Source: Prorocentrum cordatum
Taxonomy: Eukaryota; Sar; Dinophyceae; Prorocentrales; Prorocentraceae
DNA: 64,000 nt
NCBI GenBank assembly: GCA_963575745.1
Contig: CAUYUJ010021671.1
Coordinates: forward strand, 160,688-224,687
Reading direction: 5' to 3'
The translations under genes were made by a program, and so were the position numbers. How positions within the stretch are numbered: the first letter of the stretch is position 1; every line of letters begins with the position of its first letter. Under the pieces are notes generated by a model. It saw only the letters and a program-made list of their open reading frames with translations, was not told the origin of the DNA and ran no database searches. Below, piece by piece: positions 20,386 through 32,925 of this stretch.

Positions 20386-20597
20386 TCCTCTCTTCGGGGA
20401 TCAGCCCGTACACAACGAGGCGGGCGACGAGCTGGGAGGCGGCGAGGCAGAGCATGGTGTGCGGTCGGCGGGCCGGTTCCTCCGCCCCTGGCGGGGAGTG
20501 CAGCGCGCGCGTGCTCGGGCGAGCTGTGGCCGCCTCGGGGCCTGGGCCAGAAACGGCTGCGGGGTGCCAGGATGTGCCAGGGTCCAGGCGTTCCCGG

Positions 20598-20935
20598 AGC
20601 ATCATCATTATTATCATCATTATCAGCCTCAACCTCATCCTCATCCTCATCCTCATCCTCCTCCTCCTCCTCCTCCTCCTCATCATCATCATCATCATCA
20701 TAATCATCATCATCAGCATCATCATCAGCAGCATCAACAGCATCAGCATCATCATCAGCAGCATCATCATCAGCATCATCAGCATCATCATCAGCAGCAG
20801 CATCAGCATCATCAGCATCATCATCATCGACATCACCAGCATCAGCATCAGCATCAGCATCAGCATTAGCATCACCATCATCAGCATCACCATCACCAGC
20901 ATCAACATCATCATCAACATCATCATGGTGTTCCG
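20598..20935. repeat. ATC/CAG triplet array
   Basis: Mixed ATC, CAG, CTC and CAT triplets. The poly-His, poly-Ile, poly-Asp and poly-Met frames are artefacts. Confidence 0.95.
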
Positions 20936-21059
20936 GGAGCATCCCTTGTCCAACGGTCCCCTCGGATCTGGAGGAAGCCTGGCGAGGTTTGGCGCAGCCT
21001 TCCCTTCCTTTCCACGCCCCCTGCTGACGGAACTGGCAAGTTCCCTGCAAGGGAGCCGT

Positions 21060-21600
21060 TCATATCGTCCTGCGATGCGTCAGCCTCCGAATGATCCACT
21101 ACCGAAAAATATTGCTCGACCACAGACATTGCAACACGCGCTGGCCATTTCTGCACCGTGTAACGGGTTACTGCTGGCTCGGGGCTGCGTCGCCTAGCGA
21201 GGATCGCACTGCGACTCGAATACGTATCGCACACGCGAATATCTGTGTGCCAATTGTCGATGGGATTCGCTGGCGCATGCACCTAAGACATGTGTGTTTT
21301 TTGGTGGCATCAGACAGAACCCACATAACTGACTATTGGAATTGCCTTGGCTTCGACTCGGCTTCAAGCTTCCAATTAAAAAATAGTGTCTTAGCGCAGC
21401 AATGGTTCAAGTATATTTTCTGGCAAGCACCTGAGCACTTAAGATGACCCTGCTTCTTGCCACTCGATCACGTTTCGCTTGCACGCGACGACGTACTGTC
21501 AATCTGCCGTCAGCTCAGCTTCCGGTACACATGCACGATCGAAGCGCTCCTTCCCTCATGCGGGCCCTTCGGAGCCCCACTCTGGTTGCTCAAGTAATCG
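21060..21600. other. low-GC stretch, no convincing gene
   Basis: An ATG-initiated frame (21091-21447, 118 codons) and an opposed 119-codon frame (20923-21282) overlap. Both have varied composition, but neither shows codon bias or a recognisable domain. Confidence 0.4.
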
Positions 21601-21604
21601 GTTG

Positions 21605-21955
21605 GGCATTCGGGGTCTTCGCCACGTTGCCGCCCGCGCCGCCTCGTGGGCGCCCCGCGCTCGGGGGGCATGCCGAGGGTTCGCCGCACTGCCGCCCGTG
21701 CCACCTCGTGGGCGCCCCGCGCCCCCGGGGGTGTGCCGAGGGCTCGACGCAGTGCCGCCCGTGCCGCCTCCTCGTGGGCGTCCCCCGCGCTGCGGGGGCT
21801 GTGCCGAGGGGTCGCCACGTGGCCGCCTCGTGCTGCCTCCTCGGCGCCTCGTGGACGTCCCGTGCGCCGAGGGGGTTTGCCGAGGCTTCGCCACGCTGCC
21901 GCCTCGCGGGCGCCGCGTGGGCGCCTCGTGGGCTCTTCTGGGCGCCCCGCGCTTG

Positions 21956-21989
<34 letters not shown>

Positions 21990-22060
21990 GTGTGTGTGTG
22001 TGTGCCGAGGTTGCGCCACGCTGCCACCCGTGCCACCTCGTGGGCGCCCCGTGCTCTGAG
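21605..22060 (+). repeat. roughly 66-bp GC-rich tandem repeats with TG tract
   Basis: Units start GCCGAGGGTTCGCC or similar and contain GTGCCACCTCGTGGGCGCCC. Five or six units of variable length; a TG/GTGC run of about 50 bp at 21956-22004 lies inside the array. Confidence 0.85.
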
Positions 22061-22079
22061 CTTACACGGCAGAGCGATG

Positions 22080-22340
22080 ACAATATAGCTCGCACCACAT
22101 AGCCTGTACCAAATAGGGTACACCGCACATATAGTACACAGCATAGCTACATCAGGTAGCTTACACCCAGTACCTTTCACCTCCATTCCACACCGCCTAG
22201 CTTACATCACACAGCTTGCTTCGCATAGCTGCGAGCTCCATAGCTCATGCCACATAGCTTGAATGACATAGCTTGCACCACATAGCACCGCATAACGTGC
22301 ACCTCCACAGTGCAATACCGCTCGGTTTGAGACTCACGCT
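22080..22340 (+). repeat. degenerate CATAGCTTGCACCA repeats
   Basis: CATAGCT, CACATAGC and AGCTTACA recur every 12-20 bp with much drift. No gene is evident. Confidence 0.65.
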
Positions 22341-22689
22341 GACTAGGTCTCATTGCAAGAGTGGGCTTACTTCTTGCCGGAGTTACAACATCGTTGCCCC
22401 AGCCTTGTACCTAGCTGTGCTGCACTGAAAAGCCATGCTGTTGGAGCCTGACCACGCTGGGGAAATACTTCCATGTGGATTGTACAGCAGAGGGTGCTCC
22501 TCAATGAGCCGCCCGTGCCACATATCATCACCCTGTACAGCAGCGGTGCATGAAACCTTCTGGCAATCACACCATGACTCGGAAGTCCCTGGGCCATGAC
22601 CCCTCTCAACATCTTGGCCACAAAGCTTGCAACTGGGGCCGCGGCAGAATCGTCGCGGCCGACGCGGCTGAGGGCGTCGACCATATCCT

Positions 22690-23105
22690 TGGGGCCATTC
22701 TCTCCCTCCCTCCCTCGTTCCCTCCAGGCCTCCTCTCTCATGCGTCCTGTCTTTGCTACTTCGATCCTTCCCTCGCTCCCTCGTTCCTCCCTCCCCCCTT
22801 CCTTGCTGAAATTCTTGCCTCGCTCCTCCCTCCCCCATTCCCTCCAACCCTCCCTTCCATCCTTCAAATTGTTCCTCCCTTCTTTTCCCCCTCTCTCATT
22901 TACCTCCCCCCCGCCTCCCTTCCTTCCTGTATCCCCTCCCTGTCTCATCCGTCAATCTGTCCCTCCGTTCAAGCCTCCCTCCCGTCCTTCGCATGGTGAT
23001 CCATCCCTCCATTCCTCCCTCCGTCATTCCTCACTCGCTCCTCTCATGCCTCATTCTCTCCCATCCTCTCTGTCTTCCTTATACATGCCTCGTTCACTCC
23101 ACCCC
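22690..23105. repeat. CCCTCCCTT polypyrimidine tract
   Basis: Degenerate CCTTCCCTCCCTC units, pyrimidine-rich for 400 bases. Confidence 0.85.
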
Positions 23106-23407
23106 AGAGGCTCAAAACAACCTCACGATGTGCAAAGCATCTATGGACAAACTTCCAGCCTTGAGGAAACCACGCCCAGAACACGCAGACCGCCCCACCA
23201 GGCAGTCCCCCCGCTGGCCTCCACCGGCCCCCAGAGCAGCCCGGGGGGGGTCTCAATACTCTCCAACCCCTGCGGCGCGGAGCGCCCCAACGGCGGGGCG
23301 GCGCCAGAGGCGGCGCCAGGGTGTTGAGGCCGCCTCGCACTCCTCGGGGGGCCTGTTGAGGCCAAGTGGGGCAACCTGGGGGCTTTCTGTGCGCAGACCG
23401 ATGGGGC

Positions 23408-23812
23408 CCTCCTCCTCTTCTTCCTCCTCCTCCTCCTCCTCCCTCCTCCCTCCTCCTCCTCCTCCCCCTCCCCCTCCTCCTTCTCCCTCTCCTCCTCCTC
23501 CTCCTCCCCATCCTCCTCCTCCTCCTCCTCCTCCTCCTCCTCCACCTCGTCCTCCTCCTCTCCTCTCCTCCTCCCTCTCCTCCTCTCCCCTCCTCCTCCT
23601 CCTCTCCTCCTCTCCCCCCCCTCCTCCTCCTCCTCCTCCTCCCCTCCTCCTCCTCCTCTCCTCCCCCTCCTCCCCCTCCTCCTCCTCCTCCTCCTCCTCC
23701 TCCCCTCCCTCCTCCTCCTCCTCCTCCTCCTCCCCCTCCTCCTCCTCCTCCTCCTCCTCCTCCTCCCCCTCCTCCTCTCCCCCTCCTCCTCATCCTCCTC
23801 CCCCCCCACTGG
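23408..23812. repeat. CTC microsatellite
   Basis: Long imperfect CTC/CCT run; a purine-rich GGA run of similar type follows at 24043. Confidence 0.95.
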
Positions 23813-24042
23813 CAACCCTGCCGAGGCTCCTCCGTCAGCTCCCCCACGCCGCGCAGGCTCGGGTCCACCTTGGGCGGGCCCTTCGCCGCGGGCGTGGCCT
23901 CCGCCTCGGGGAGGGGGCCCGGCTCGTCCGGGAGCCGTCGGCGGAGGAGGGCGAGCCGGAGAGCGGTCTGAGGATCTCGTGGCGAATGTCTCTGGGGGCC
24001 AGGGGGGCAGGGGGCACTCTGGGAGGAAGGGGGGGAGCATGA

Positions 24043-24150
24043 GAAGCAGGAGGAGGAGGAGGAGGAGGAGGAGGAGGAGGAGGAGGAGCGAACGACGAGC
24101 AGGAGGAGGAGGAGGAGGAGGAGGAGGAGGAGGAGGAGGAGGAGGACGGG
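24043..24150. repeat. GGA microsatellite
   Basis: GGA triplets broken by GCGAACGACGAGC near 24087. The opposite strand polarity to 23408 makes an inverted CTC pair separated by 230 bases of GC-rich sequence. Confidence 0.95.
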
Positions 24151-24169
24151 TAGATGAAAGAGGAGAAGG

Positions 24170-25240
24170 GAGGGCTGCGCTGCCGCGTCCTCACGTGTCC
24201 TCCCCCCCGCTCCTCACATGTCATCCCCCCCTCCCCCCCGCCGCCTCCCCCGCCTCTCCAGCAAGCCAGAGCGGGCCTCGTCCCATGTCCGCTCCTTTCC
24301 TTCTCCCTGAGAAGAGGGCTGGGGGGCGCACGCAAGGGTGTAACACGTTTTGGTTCCACTCCTGATGTACGAGCGTGCACAATGCACGCACTATGCTGAC
24401 GCATGGGCGCATACAAAGCAGCTTGTTTAAGAATGCCGACGCACCGACCGCTGGGAATATCACTTGGGTCACGCGAACCACTTCCAGGTTGCCATAGTGG
24501 TGGCCACACGATGTGCCAATCTACATGTATGCCATGCCGCCTCGATTCCACCGTCTGGGGCCATCACGGGGACCATCGGGGCCACTTCGGACGCGGCAAG
24601 GCATACGACACTACCCGAATCACCAATGCCATACCACATCGGATGCATGGAGACCCCCTCTCACTATACCCTGATTACCGGGACCACTGGAGCAGACGCG
24701 GAAGCTCCAAGACCCACCGAAGGACCTGGGGGGCATCCTTGATGCAAGCAGTTGTGCGCCACCACTCGCATTTCGATGAGCAGTGCCGCTAGGACCGCCA
24801 CACTGAACCGCCTCAGACCTGCCGTCTAGGGTCTAGGGGGGCATCTGGCATTCGCGTACGGCGGGCTCGTGTCGTGTCGAATCCAGCGTTGGTTCCTGAC
24901 ACCGTGGGGATCGTTCGAACTTGAACGATCGGCCGTCTCCGAAACGTCAGACCAGTCAACATCGATCGATTCTGGGTCGCCAGCGGCATTTAACATTGTA
25001 CGCTGGCGGCGGGGTCGCTGCGGGGGTGGACACGACGCGAGCTTACCGCACCCGTGTACAATTTAGAGCAGTCGAAGCAGCTCTACAAACTGTGCCCGCG
25101 GGACAGCTGGGATCCCCCCCGAACAGGGGGACACAATGCAAACGGAAAGCGCGCATCACGCGATCCGTGCTGCCCGCAACGGACCAGCAGCCCGCGGACG
25201 GCGGGAGGTGCCCAACCAGACCCGATCGCGACGCCTCGAG
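24170..25240. other. no gene recognised
   Basis: Mixed GC-rich and moderate-GC unique sequence. A 129-codon ATG frame (24403-24792) is His/Arg/Gly rich and shows no domain. Confidence 0.45.
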
Positions 25241-25247
25241 GAATAAC

Positions 25248-25405
25248 AACTGCATAAAAATAAACTTTCGGAGCTCCGAGCGGATTTCTTGGATCGGTGC
25301 TGGGCCCTTGCGCGCCATGGCGACGTCGGAGGCGCCGCTGGGGGGGTTCCAGCGCCGATCCAAGAGATCCGCGCGGAACTCCGAAAGTTTATGGTTATGC
25401 ACGTT
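25248..25405. mobile_element. GGAGCTCCGCGCGGA foldback element, copy 4
   Basis: A clear full copy: left AAACTTTCGGAGCTCCGAGC, right GCGCGGAACTCCGAAAGTTT. Inner arms TTCTTGGATCGG / CCGATCCAAGAGA are complementary. Outer arms extend to ATAAAAATAA / TTTATGGTTATG. Confidence 0.9.
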
Positions 25406-25671
25406 TTCCCTCTTTGAAGGCATGCGCAAGGGCATGCGTGGTCAGTTGCAAGGCCATGCCGATGCAGCATCTCAGAAGCACGGGCCGGCAGCGCAATCGG
25501 CGCTGGACTCGGCGATTTGCCTCAAGAAGCCGTGCGCGGCGCGGCAGTGACGGTGGAAGCAACGCTGCGAGAATCGAAGACTCCCTGCTGGGACCTGCAA
25601 CAATGTCCAGCAGCCGTCGTGGCCGTCCACGGTGTCCCTAGCCAGCGTCGAGATTAGAGGAAGAACAAAAA

Positions 25672-25835
25672 CCTAACACTCACCTTCGACGGTCCGTGCG
25701 GATTTTTTGGATCTGCACTGGACCCCCCTCACTGGCGCGCGTAGCACGCCAGGGGCGGCGCCGAAGGCGTCGCCAGGGGGGCCAACGCAAATCCAAGAAA
25801 TCCGAAAGGAGCGTCGAACATGTATGTTTGTGCCG
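25672..25835. mobile_element. GGAGCTCCGCGCGGA foldback element, copy 5
   Basis: The left arm CACCTTCGACGGTCCGTGCG continues GATTTTTTGGATCTG. The right arm has CAAATCCAAGAAATCC and GAGCGTCGAACATG. The core CACTGGCGCGCGTAGCACGC matches the family core. Confidence 0.8.
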
Positions 25836-26099
25836 TCTTCTCTTCTGCGAGAAGAGGCCCGTGGGGCCCGTCCGAGGGCGCCTTGCAGCATAGGTGCAGG
25901 TAGTTCATCCCCCGCTGGATAATCTCGCTCGCAGACGGATGCGCGATGTCCCGGGCCGCCTCTCGAGGCGGAGGGTGGCATGGGTGCCGGGCACAGCATC
26001 GCCAGTGCATCGGAGACCTTCACGTGGCTTCCCTCCTCCTATGCTCCCCCCTTGATGGGATTCTTTGCCACCACCACTACAGAAGGTAGCACGGGAGAG

Positions 26100-26190
26100 A
26101 GGGGAGGATGGGGAGGTCCTCCTTCTCCTCCTCCTCCTCCTCCTCCTCCTCCTCCTCCTTCTTCCCCCTCTCCTTCGCCTCCTCCCCCAC
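26100..26190. repeat. CTC microsatellite
   Basis: Short CTC/CTT run. Confidence 0.9.
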
Positions 26191-26579
26191 CCGCCTACGG
26201 TAGTGGTTGTGGAAAATCGGCCCATCGCCCCTGCTGCTCCCTCCGAACAAGGCCAGCTCAACGTTCTCAACCAACACGGCCACGTGCTCCCGCTTCCCCC
26301 CGCTCCTCATCTTCGGCGTCGTCCCTTGCTCCTCCTCCTCGCCCTGCTTATCCGATCACAAGTCAAGGTGGCCCCAAGCTGCGCGCACGGTATCCCCAAA
26401 TTCTCCACCCGCAGTCCAAAGTCTTGACGCTTTACGCATCCCCACCAGCACATCCAGAAACGAGGCCCAGGCGAGTTGCCTTGACCAGGGGCATGTAGGG
26501 GCAAGCACTGAACCAAGGGGGGGGCAACTGTCAAATCAAAGCTCGGAATCATCCTGAGCAGGCTCCAGGACTTGACCTT

Positions 26580-27340
26580 TGTGGCCGTCTTGCAGCCCAG
26601 GTTGCTCAACCTTGGGGCTCTATTGGAGCTATCTTTGGGCCTCAGAACCCTATCGGAAACGAGTTCGGAGAAGGCCAAACTCATTGAATAAACATTGTTT
26701 TATGTTATTGCTGATAGGGTGTTTGCCTTTGCGTGAGGGCGTGGTTAGGAAGCTCCTAGGCCACTTGAAACTGTATTGGGGCCGTTTTGTGCCCTCTTGG
26801 AGGTGTCCTGGAACCGTATTGCGTCCGTGTTGGGGCCCTCTTGACCAACTTGGGCCATATTGGAAGCCATCTTGAGGAATCGTGGCCCACATTGGAGCCA
26901 TATTGCACGAATCCTAAGTTTGCCCCCGAAAGACAATAAGCACTCAAACACCCAGGGTCGTCCGATGAATCTGTTTGTGAACATTTGTGGCGCCAATTAG
27001 CTGCCTCCCATTGAACCAGAGTAATTGCCTCTTGGGGCAATCTTGGGGCGTTCTTGGGCGATCTTGCGCTGTCTTGGAGCCCCTGCTGGCTCCCTCTATA
27101 GGAGCCCTCTTGGGCGATCTCGGAGCCATTTTGAAGCATCGAAAAAAAGACTGGAACACCTGAAGTTGTGCACTGATTTTAACTATTGGAAATATCGTTG
27201 TGGAGCTCCGTGCCCACTCGGATACGCCTTGTGGCGGTCGTGGCGGTTCCTGGAGGCCTGTTGGAAGCGATCTACCATGCCATCTTGCAGACCATGTTGA
27301 GCTATTTGAGGCCCTCCTGGAAACATCTTGGGACCCAAAT
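26580..27340 (-). repeat. degenerate CCATCTTGG-type repeats
   Basis: TTGGGGC, CTCTTGG, CATCTTG and CATATTGG recur every 10-20 bp. This is the reverse-strand equivalent of the CCAAGANGG pattern at 1.5-1.7 and 3.4-4.0 kb. No gene is evident. Confidence 0.6.
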
Positions 27341-28300
27341 ATTCGGACACATCCCCGAACTCTGTTCCCGACCCGGGGAAAGGAGGTATGATGAGGGGCA
27401 CCTCCCTTCCCGAAACGGAATACTTAAGCCAGAGCAGAAAGCAGTCTAAACCACCTACGCCCCGAGGTCCGGTGGGATTGGAAACCGAGAAGGCCCACGC
27501 GAGGAAACTTCAACGATTAAGTATAGATCCACGCGCTACCAGGACAAGACTGTCAGCCAGGATCCCAGATGGTCCCATAACGACTCAAGACCGCTCCAAA
27601 CGTTCCCAGTCGGCTATAAGACGAGTCCACGAGGGCCACCAGACGGCCCTCAGAGCCTGCAATATAGTCCTCTCCTCTCACGGCTACAATGCAGCCTCGG
27701 CAGGCCCCTCCTTTCCCACGGACGGCTCATGCAAGCTCGAAGGCTACCTCGATATCGACCAAAACGCTCGTCAAGCGGCCTATGGTGGTGCCAGACCTGG
27801 GCCAAGGACACCACTTCCTCATCAGTATTGAAAGAATGCGGCCCACATCAGGCCCGTGTAGTGATGCGATGGTTGGCTCTCGTATGATTTTCAAGCAAGG
27901 CATGGCCGACCACCTAATGCTTCTACATCTCTGACCGCGGCCGCAAAAACATGACTCCTTGCCCTCCTCCCTCTCCCACTCGCCTCCTCGAATTCCTCGT
28001 CATTCCTGCCCCCGCTCAAATATTACCAACGCTTTACGGCTGCTACCGCTGCTGCTCCTCTCATCCGGCGCCTCTTCTCTCTCTCTCTCTCTCTCTCTCC
28101 CTCCTACCCCCTCCGCCTCTTCGGGCCGCCCGGGGCTTGGCTCGCCTTCTTGGTTTCCGCCCCACGCCTAAGTTCTCTTGTGTGAGAATTTCGGTGCCCT
28201 GAGCTCATAGGGACCGCGCGGCCAAACCACATTGCTCCTCTTATCCCTCATCTTCCCCTTCCTCCTCGTCCCTCCCGTCCTCAACCATCCCCTCCCCCTC
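27340..28300. other. no gene recognised; TC tract at 28077-28100
   Basis: A 167-codon frame (27328-27831) begins at TTG and lacks codon bias or a domain. A TC dinucleotide run and pyrimidine-rich sequence follow. Confidence 0.45.
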
Positions 28301-28399
28301 CTTCGTTGTTTTAACACATATGACGAGACCTCGGGTGATTAGGAACATGGGGGGGTGCGTGCGCGTGCGGTTTACCGTTGACGTCGGATTTGGTTCGCG

Positions 28400-29400
28400 C
28401 TATAGTTGTGCGCAGAAGCGTTCAACTATAACAAAAACTATAAACAATCGACCTGTAGATCTCACCGTCTATTCGTCCAACTACCTTTCCGTCGGTCACC
28501 CTGCGAACCACTCAACCGAATCCTGCAACTGCCGATGTTCCTATTAACGTGTCGATGCATCGATGTACCAGTCTCATCACAAGTCTGCCGGTCCAAGTGC
28601 GAATCCACATGTCGACCTCACGATCAATCTGACGACGCCACGGTGTACATATCGAGCTAACAACTCATCAGTCCCACGCCCGATCGAACGGTCTCACTGT
28701 CGATCTACAGATCGATACCACTATCTATCGGAACGCATGCACAACTTAATCTAATCATATGCGCATACATACATATGAACATAGCAGCCAATACCACCAT
28801 CCATCGGTCTCACCAGGTGTATAGGAAAATCGTTCTCAATAAATCTGCCGACCTCCCTATCTATGTACCTGGTTAGCCATCGATCGGACACTTCATGTAT
28901 CCAACCATCGCATTACCAACCGATGTATGCATTTCACTACGTGTCGGCCTCGCTGTGTATCCACTGACCCCGTTATTCATGTATTTGCCGATCTTACCAT
29001 AGATCTGCCGATCTAGCCATATACCGGCCTCACTTTGTTCGTACACACCGCACAATCCATTTATCAAGCGCTATCGCAACGTGTCAATTTACACAAACAC
29101 ACGTGCAGAGTTGTACACATATCAGTATCATTCCCGATCGGCCATGATACCAACCGAACAATTTCACAGCCAACGTGAGTGTATATATATAGACATACGC
29201 ATTGATCTTACGATGTATGACCCGAGCTAGGTCTCTACTTGTGTTGCTACCCTCTCGATGGCACGACAAACATACCCATCAATGCCACTGTCTGTTCGCC
29301 GATACAGGCTGTTGTCAATACGACTGCTCATATACATATTGCACTATCACTCTATCTATCGCCATTGCCCTCTATCAACCGATCTGACTACATCCCCGTT
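28400..29400. repeat. decayed GATC-rich repeat field
   Basis: AT-richer than its surroundings. CGATCT, GATCTCAC, CTGCCGATC and CTATCGAT recur irregularly. The words match the 12-bp unit ACTATCGATCTC seen intact (as its complement) at 33404-33690, so this may be an old version of that array. Confidence 0.5.
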
Positions 29401-29839
29401 GCGAAACTCTATTCGTATTGGCTAACATTTGCATGTCTGGGCCTTGGGGTAAGGAGTCTGGGAGTGATTTGCTCTTTGTGTTGGATGCATTTACAGTTTC
29501 TTGGAAGCGGCAGGGAGATTTCCCCCTTGTGAATTTATAGGGGGATAGGTGGTATTCCCAAATTGGTTACATACGATTAATTGTACACCAGGGAGGACCC
29601 CAGTAAGTCCAAATCTACGGGAGGCAAGGGGTCCCGCTCGGAGACTTCCTGCCGTCATTGCTCAAGCTGATTAGCTGCCGTAACGGGTAAGTGCGCTTTG
29701 GCCCCATGATCTTGCCATCTGCCCCACGATCGATCTGACGATCGATGCCACTGTCCCTCTATCGGTCTCAGTATTCGGTCTCACTCGACGAACCGCGCAT
29801 AGCAATGGGACAACAGAAGTAAAAAGTGCGGGGCACCCA

Positions 29840-29915
29840 CAGGACAACCTCGGGGGACAACCAAGGGACGACCACGTGACAGCCACGGGACCACCACGGG
29901 ACAACCGCAGGACAA
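29840..29915 (+). repeat. diverged 12-bp repeats (CACGGGACAACC type)
   Basis: GGACAACC, GGGACGACCACG and GGGACAACCGC spaced about 12 bp. The same unit is better preserved at 34892-35040. Confidence 0.75.
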
Positions 29916-30064
29916 CGGTCGCCGACGCCACCGGGTCGCCGCCTCGTCGCCGCCCGTCGTCTGGGCCAGCAGGTCGGGTCCGCCGCCTTGATTTTTGCCG
30001 TCGCCGACCCGTCGCCGTCGCCGCCCCGTCGCCGCGTCGTCGCCACGCACAGCCCCGTCGCCGC

Positions 30065-30670
30065 ATTGTCTTTTGTTGTGTCGCTTTGCGTTGCAACATA
30101 TTGCTTTGCACTGCGTTGCCTTACTTCGCGTTGCTTTGCTAGTTTTTGCGTTGCATTACATTGGCTGGCATTGCTTTCTGTGCGTTGCTTTTGCACTGAC
30201 CCACATCGAGGTGCATTGTTTTGCGATGTGTTTCCTGCGCGTTGAAGCTCATTGGTCTTCTTCGCCGCGTTGCTTTGCTCTACGTTGCTTTGCATTGCAA
30301 CGCATCGCTTTGCATTGCTTTGCGCTACGTTGCATTGTTTTGCGTCACGTTGCATTGCTTTGCGTTGCGTTGCGTTGCTTTGCGCTAAGTTGCATTGCAT
30401 TGCATTGACTTGCATTGCTTTCTGTGCTTTGCTTTGCACAGGTTCACATTGAGCTGTAGTGTCTTGTCTCTCTGAGTTGATGTTCATTGCTTCTCTTTCT
30501 ATTGCTTTGCACTGTTTGCTCTGCGTTGCTGTTCATTGGTTTACATTGCTTCGCGTTGCTTTGCATGGCAACGCATTGTATCGCGTTGCGTTGTCCTGCG
30601 TTGCGCTACTTGCCGTTGAGTTACATTGACGTGCATTGTTTTACTCGCATTGCTTGGCATTGCTTAACAT
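30065..30670 (+). repeat. TTGC-rich minisatellite
   Basis: Degenerate TTGCGTTGCATTGCTT words in a 5-6 bp rhythm over 600 bases. Long frames of Cys/Ala/Leu type are artefacts. Confidence 0.85.
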
Positions 30671-30729
30671 TTCCCAAGCAGTGCTTGCACTTAGGGATTC
30701 TGACTTGTTTGTCTAATGGGACTGACCCT

Positions 30730-31070
30730 GCGTGGTCGCCGCACCGTCACCGCCTCGTCGCCGCCCGTCGTCTGGGCATGGGTGGTCAGTCTGGCGGGTA
30801 TGTTGTCGCCGTCGCCGCCCCGTCGCAGCCTCATCGCCGCCAGTCGTTTGGGTCTGAATGGCGGTCTGGCGGCTATATTGCCGCCGTCTCCTTACCGTGA
30901 CCGCCTCGTCACCACCCATCGTCTCGGCCTGGGAGGCTGTGTGGCAACCATGTTGTCGCCGTCGCCGCCCCGGCGCCGCCTCGTCGCCGCCCGTCGTCTG
31001 GGCCTGGGTGACGGTCTGGCTGCTATATTGTCGCCGTCGCCGCCCCGTCGCCGCCAGTCGTGGATTGCAC
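30730..31070 (+). repeat. 75-bp tandem repeat, about four units
   Basis: GTCGTCTGGGC.TGGG..G..GTCTGG recurs near 30767, 30843, 30918 and 30994, separated by GTCGCCGTCGCCGCCCC. A partial GTCGCC block also lies at 29920-30065. Confidence 0.8.
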
Positions 31071-31690
31071 TAAGTGGATTCCATTTTTCTGCTGATGTCT
31101 TAAAAGTCTCCCTCCCCAGCCCTGACTCCTGACTGATCCGCCCCCTGGGAATCTGCAAATTACATACGATTCTGCCCCATTCGAAATATGAATTCGTATG
31201 GTCCAAGCCAGGCCAGTGTCGACCCCCCACTCAGTCCTTACAACAATTACCATGCGCGCAAACTTCTTCATCTCCAGAAGTTTATTCAATAATCCCTTAC
31301 AAAAAAAAGAAGAAGTGCAGACGTGCGCGCGATTGCGCGCGTGCATCCCAGTATCCTTCAAACACCTTCGGTTTCGAAGATTTCGAAATCGAGTGTCCCG
31401 AAAAGATGTCACAAACCAGTGGTTTCGCAACCGGTTTGTTCAACAAAGCTTGCGCTCGTGCTGCGAATTCTGAATAAAAACAATAGGTTACCAACATGTT
31501 CATCAAATGCGAACATTCGTGCCCCTCGCGCGCGCGTCGGATTCATTCGAACGCCCTTGCGCGCGCGCGCTTGGGGCGGCACGATCCCAATCAAATCATA
31601 CCATGCGGGCCACTCGCATGGCATGCGGGCCACTCGTATGGCGGGCCACTCCCAATCAAATCATACCATGCGGGCCATGCGGGCTAACGC
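31070..31690. other. no gene recognised
   Basis: Moderate-GC unique sequence. Short CATGCGGGCCACTCG repeats occupy 31600-31685. Confidence 0.5.
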
Positions 31691-31699
31691 ACGTCGTTA

Positions 31700-32145
31700 A
31701 TTTCATAATTCATTTGTTTCGGCGCCTGCGGCGGGCTTTCTTATCCAATCCAGCATATCTGATCCAATACAATCCATATTATCATATCCAACCCATCTTG
31801 TCCCACCTTATCTTATCCCACCCAATTCAATCCACCCAACCCAATCCATCAATTCATTTGTTTCTGCGCCTGCGGCGGGCCAAACCAATCCATCTTATCT
31901 TATCCAATCCATGATTTCCAATCCAACCCATCTTATCCTATCCAATCCATCTTATCCCATCCAATCAATCCATCAATTCATTTTTGTCGGCGCCCGCGGC
32001 GGGCTTTCTTATCCAGTCCAGCTTATAGTATCCAATACATATTGTCCAACCCAATCCAGCTTATCTTGTCCAACCCATATTGTCCCATCTTATCTTATTC
32101 CACCCAATCAAATCCATCTAACCCAATCCATCAATTGATTGTTTT
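31700..32145 (+). repeat. three long units with GGCGCCTGCGGCGGGC core and ATCCAATCC tails
   Basis: AATTCATTTGTTTCGGCGCC starts units near 31707, 31851 and 31974. Each is followed by TTATCCAATCCA-type pentamer-like repeats. Confidence 0.8.
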
Positions 32146-32151
32146 CTCGCA

Positions 32152-32205
32152 AGAGAGAGACACAGAGAGTGAGAGAGAGAGAGAGACAGAGAGAAAGAGA
32201 GAGAG
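32152..32205. repeat. GA dinucleotide repeat
   Basis: GAGAGAGA with ACAGAG interruptions. Confidence 0.9.
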
Positions 32206-32259
32206 TATAATCAAGGTGACAGGCTGGAGGTCCGTCAGGGTGGGCATTTGATCTCAATC

Positions 32260-32305
32260 CCCCCCAACCTCCTTATCGCCCGCAGGGCGGCCGTATAGGT
32301 ATGTA
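32260..32305 (+). repeat. 45-bp direct repeat, left copy
   Basis: CCCCCAACCTCCTTATCGCC followed by CGCAGGGCGGCCGTATAGG. The right copy is at 33727-33770 and differs at a few bases. The two flank the tandem-repeat block between them. Confidence 0.85.
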
Positions 32306-32419
32306 TGTATGTAGGTAGGTAGGTGGGTAGGTATGTATATGTGTATGTACTGTGGGATGACGATTAAGAAAAAAAGGGGGGAACGATAAAACAAATAGTT
32401 TCCCACAGCGGGGGGGACC

Positions 32420-32925
32420 GCTCAGAAGCAGGGCTCGCCTGTGTGGTCGTCACAAAAGGCCCGCCTCTGCGACGACCACGCAAGCAGGGCTCCCAGTGTC
32501 GAGGCTCAAAAAAAAGGCCCGCCTGCGACGACCACACAGGCAGCGCTCCCCTGTGACGAGGCGCAAGGAAAGCACCCGCCTGTGACGACCACGCAGGCAG
32601 CGTTCCCTTGTGACGAGGCACACGGGGAGGGTCCGCTTCTGCGACGACCACACAGGCAGCGTCCCCTTGTGTGGAATCTGAATGAGAAGGCCCGCCTTTG
32701 TGACGACCATACAAGCAGGGTTCCCCTGTGTCGAGGCTCAAAGACAGGGCCCGCCTGCGATGACCACACAGCCAGCGCTCCCCTGTGATGAAGCGCAAGC
32801 AAAGCGCACGCCTGTGACGACCACGCAGGCAGCGCTCCCCTTTGACGAGGGTCAAAGAAAGCGCCCGCCTGTGACGACCACACAGGCAGAGCTACCCTGT
32901 GACGAAGCTCAAGGAAACTTCCACC
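32420..32925 (+). repeat. 57-60 bp tandem repeat, about nine units
   Basis: Each unit has GCCCGCCTGTGACGACCAC, CAGGCAGCGCTCCCCTGTG and GACGAGGC.CAA. Multiples of three keep several frames open, which is an artefact. Similar flanks ACAAATAGTTTCCC (32392) and AACTAGTTTCCC (32975) bracket the array. Confidence 0.9.

Noticed and set aside
21091-21447. 118-codon ATG frame as a gene
   Set aside because: An equally long opposed frame overlaps it and neither shows codon bias; left as undetermined sequence.
32420-32925. Possible CRISPR-like array
   Set aside because: The 57-60 bp units are similar along their whole length with no constant repeat and unique spacers, and the genome is eukaryotic.
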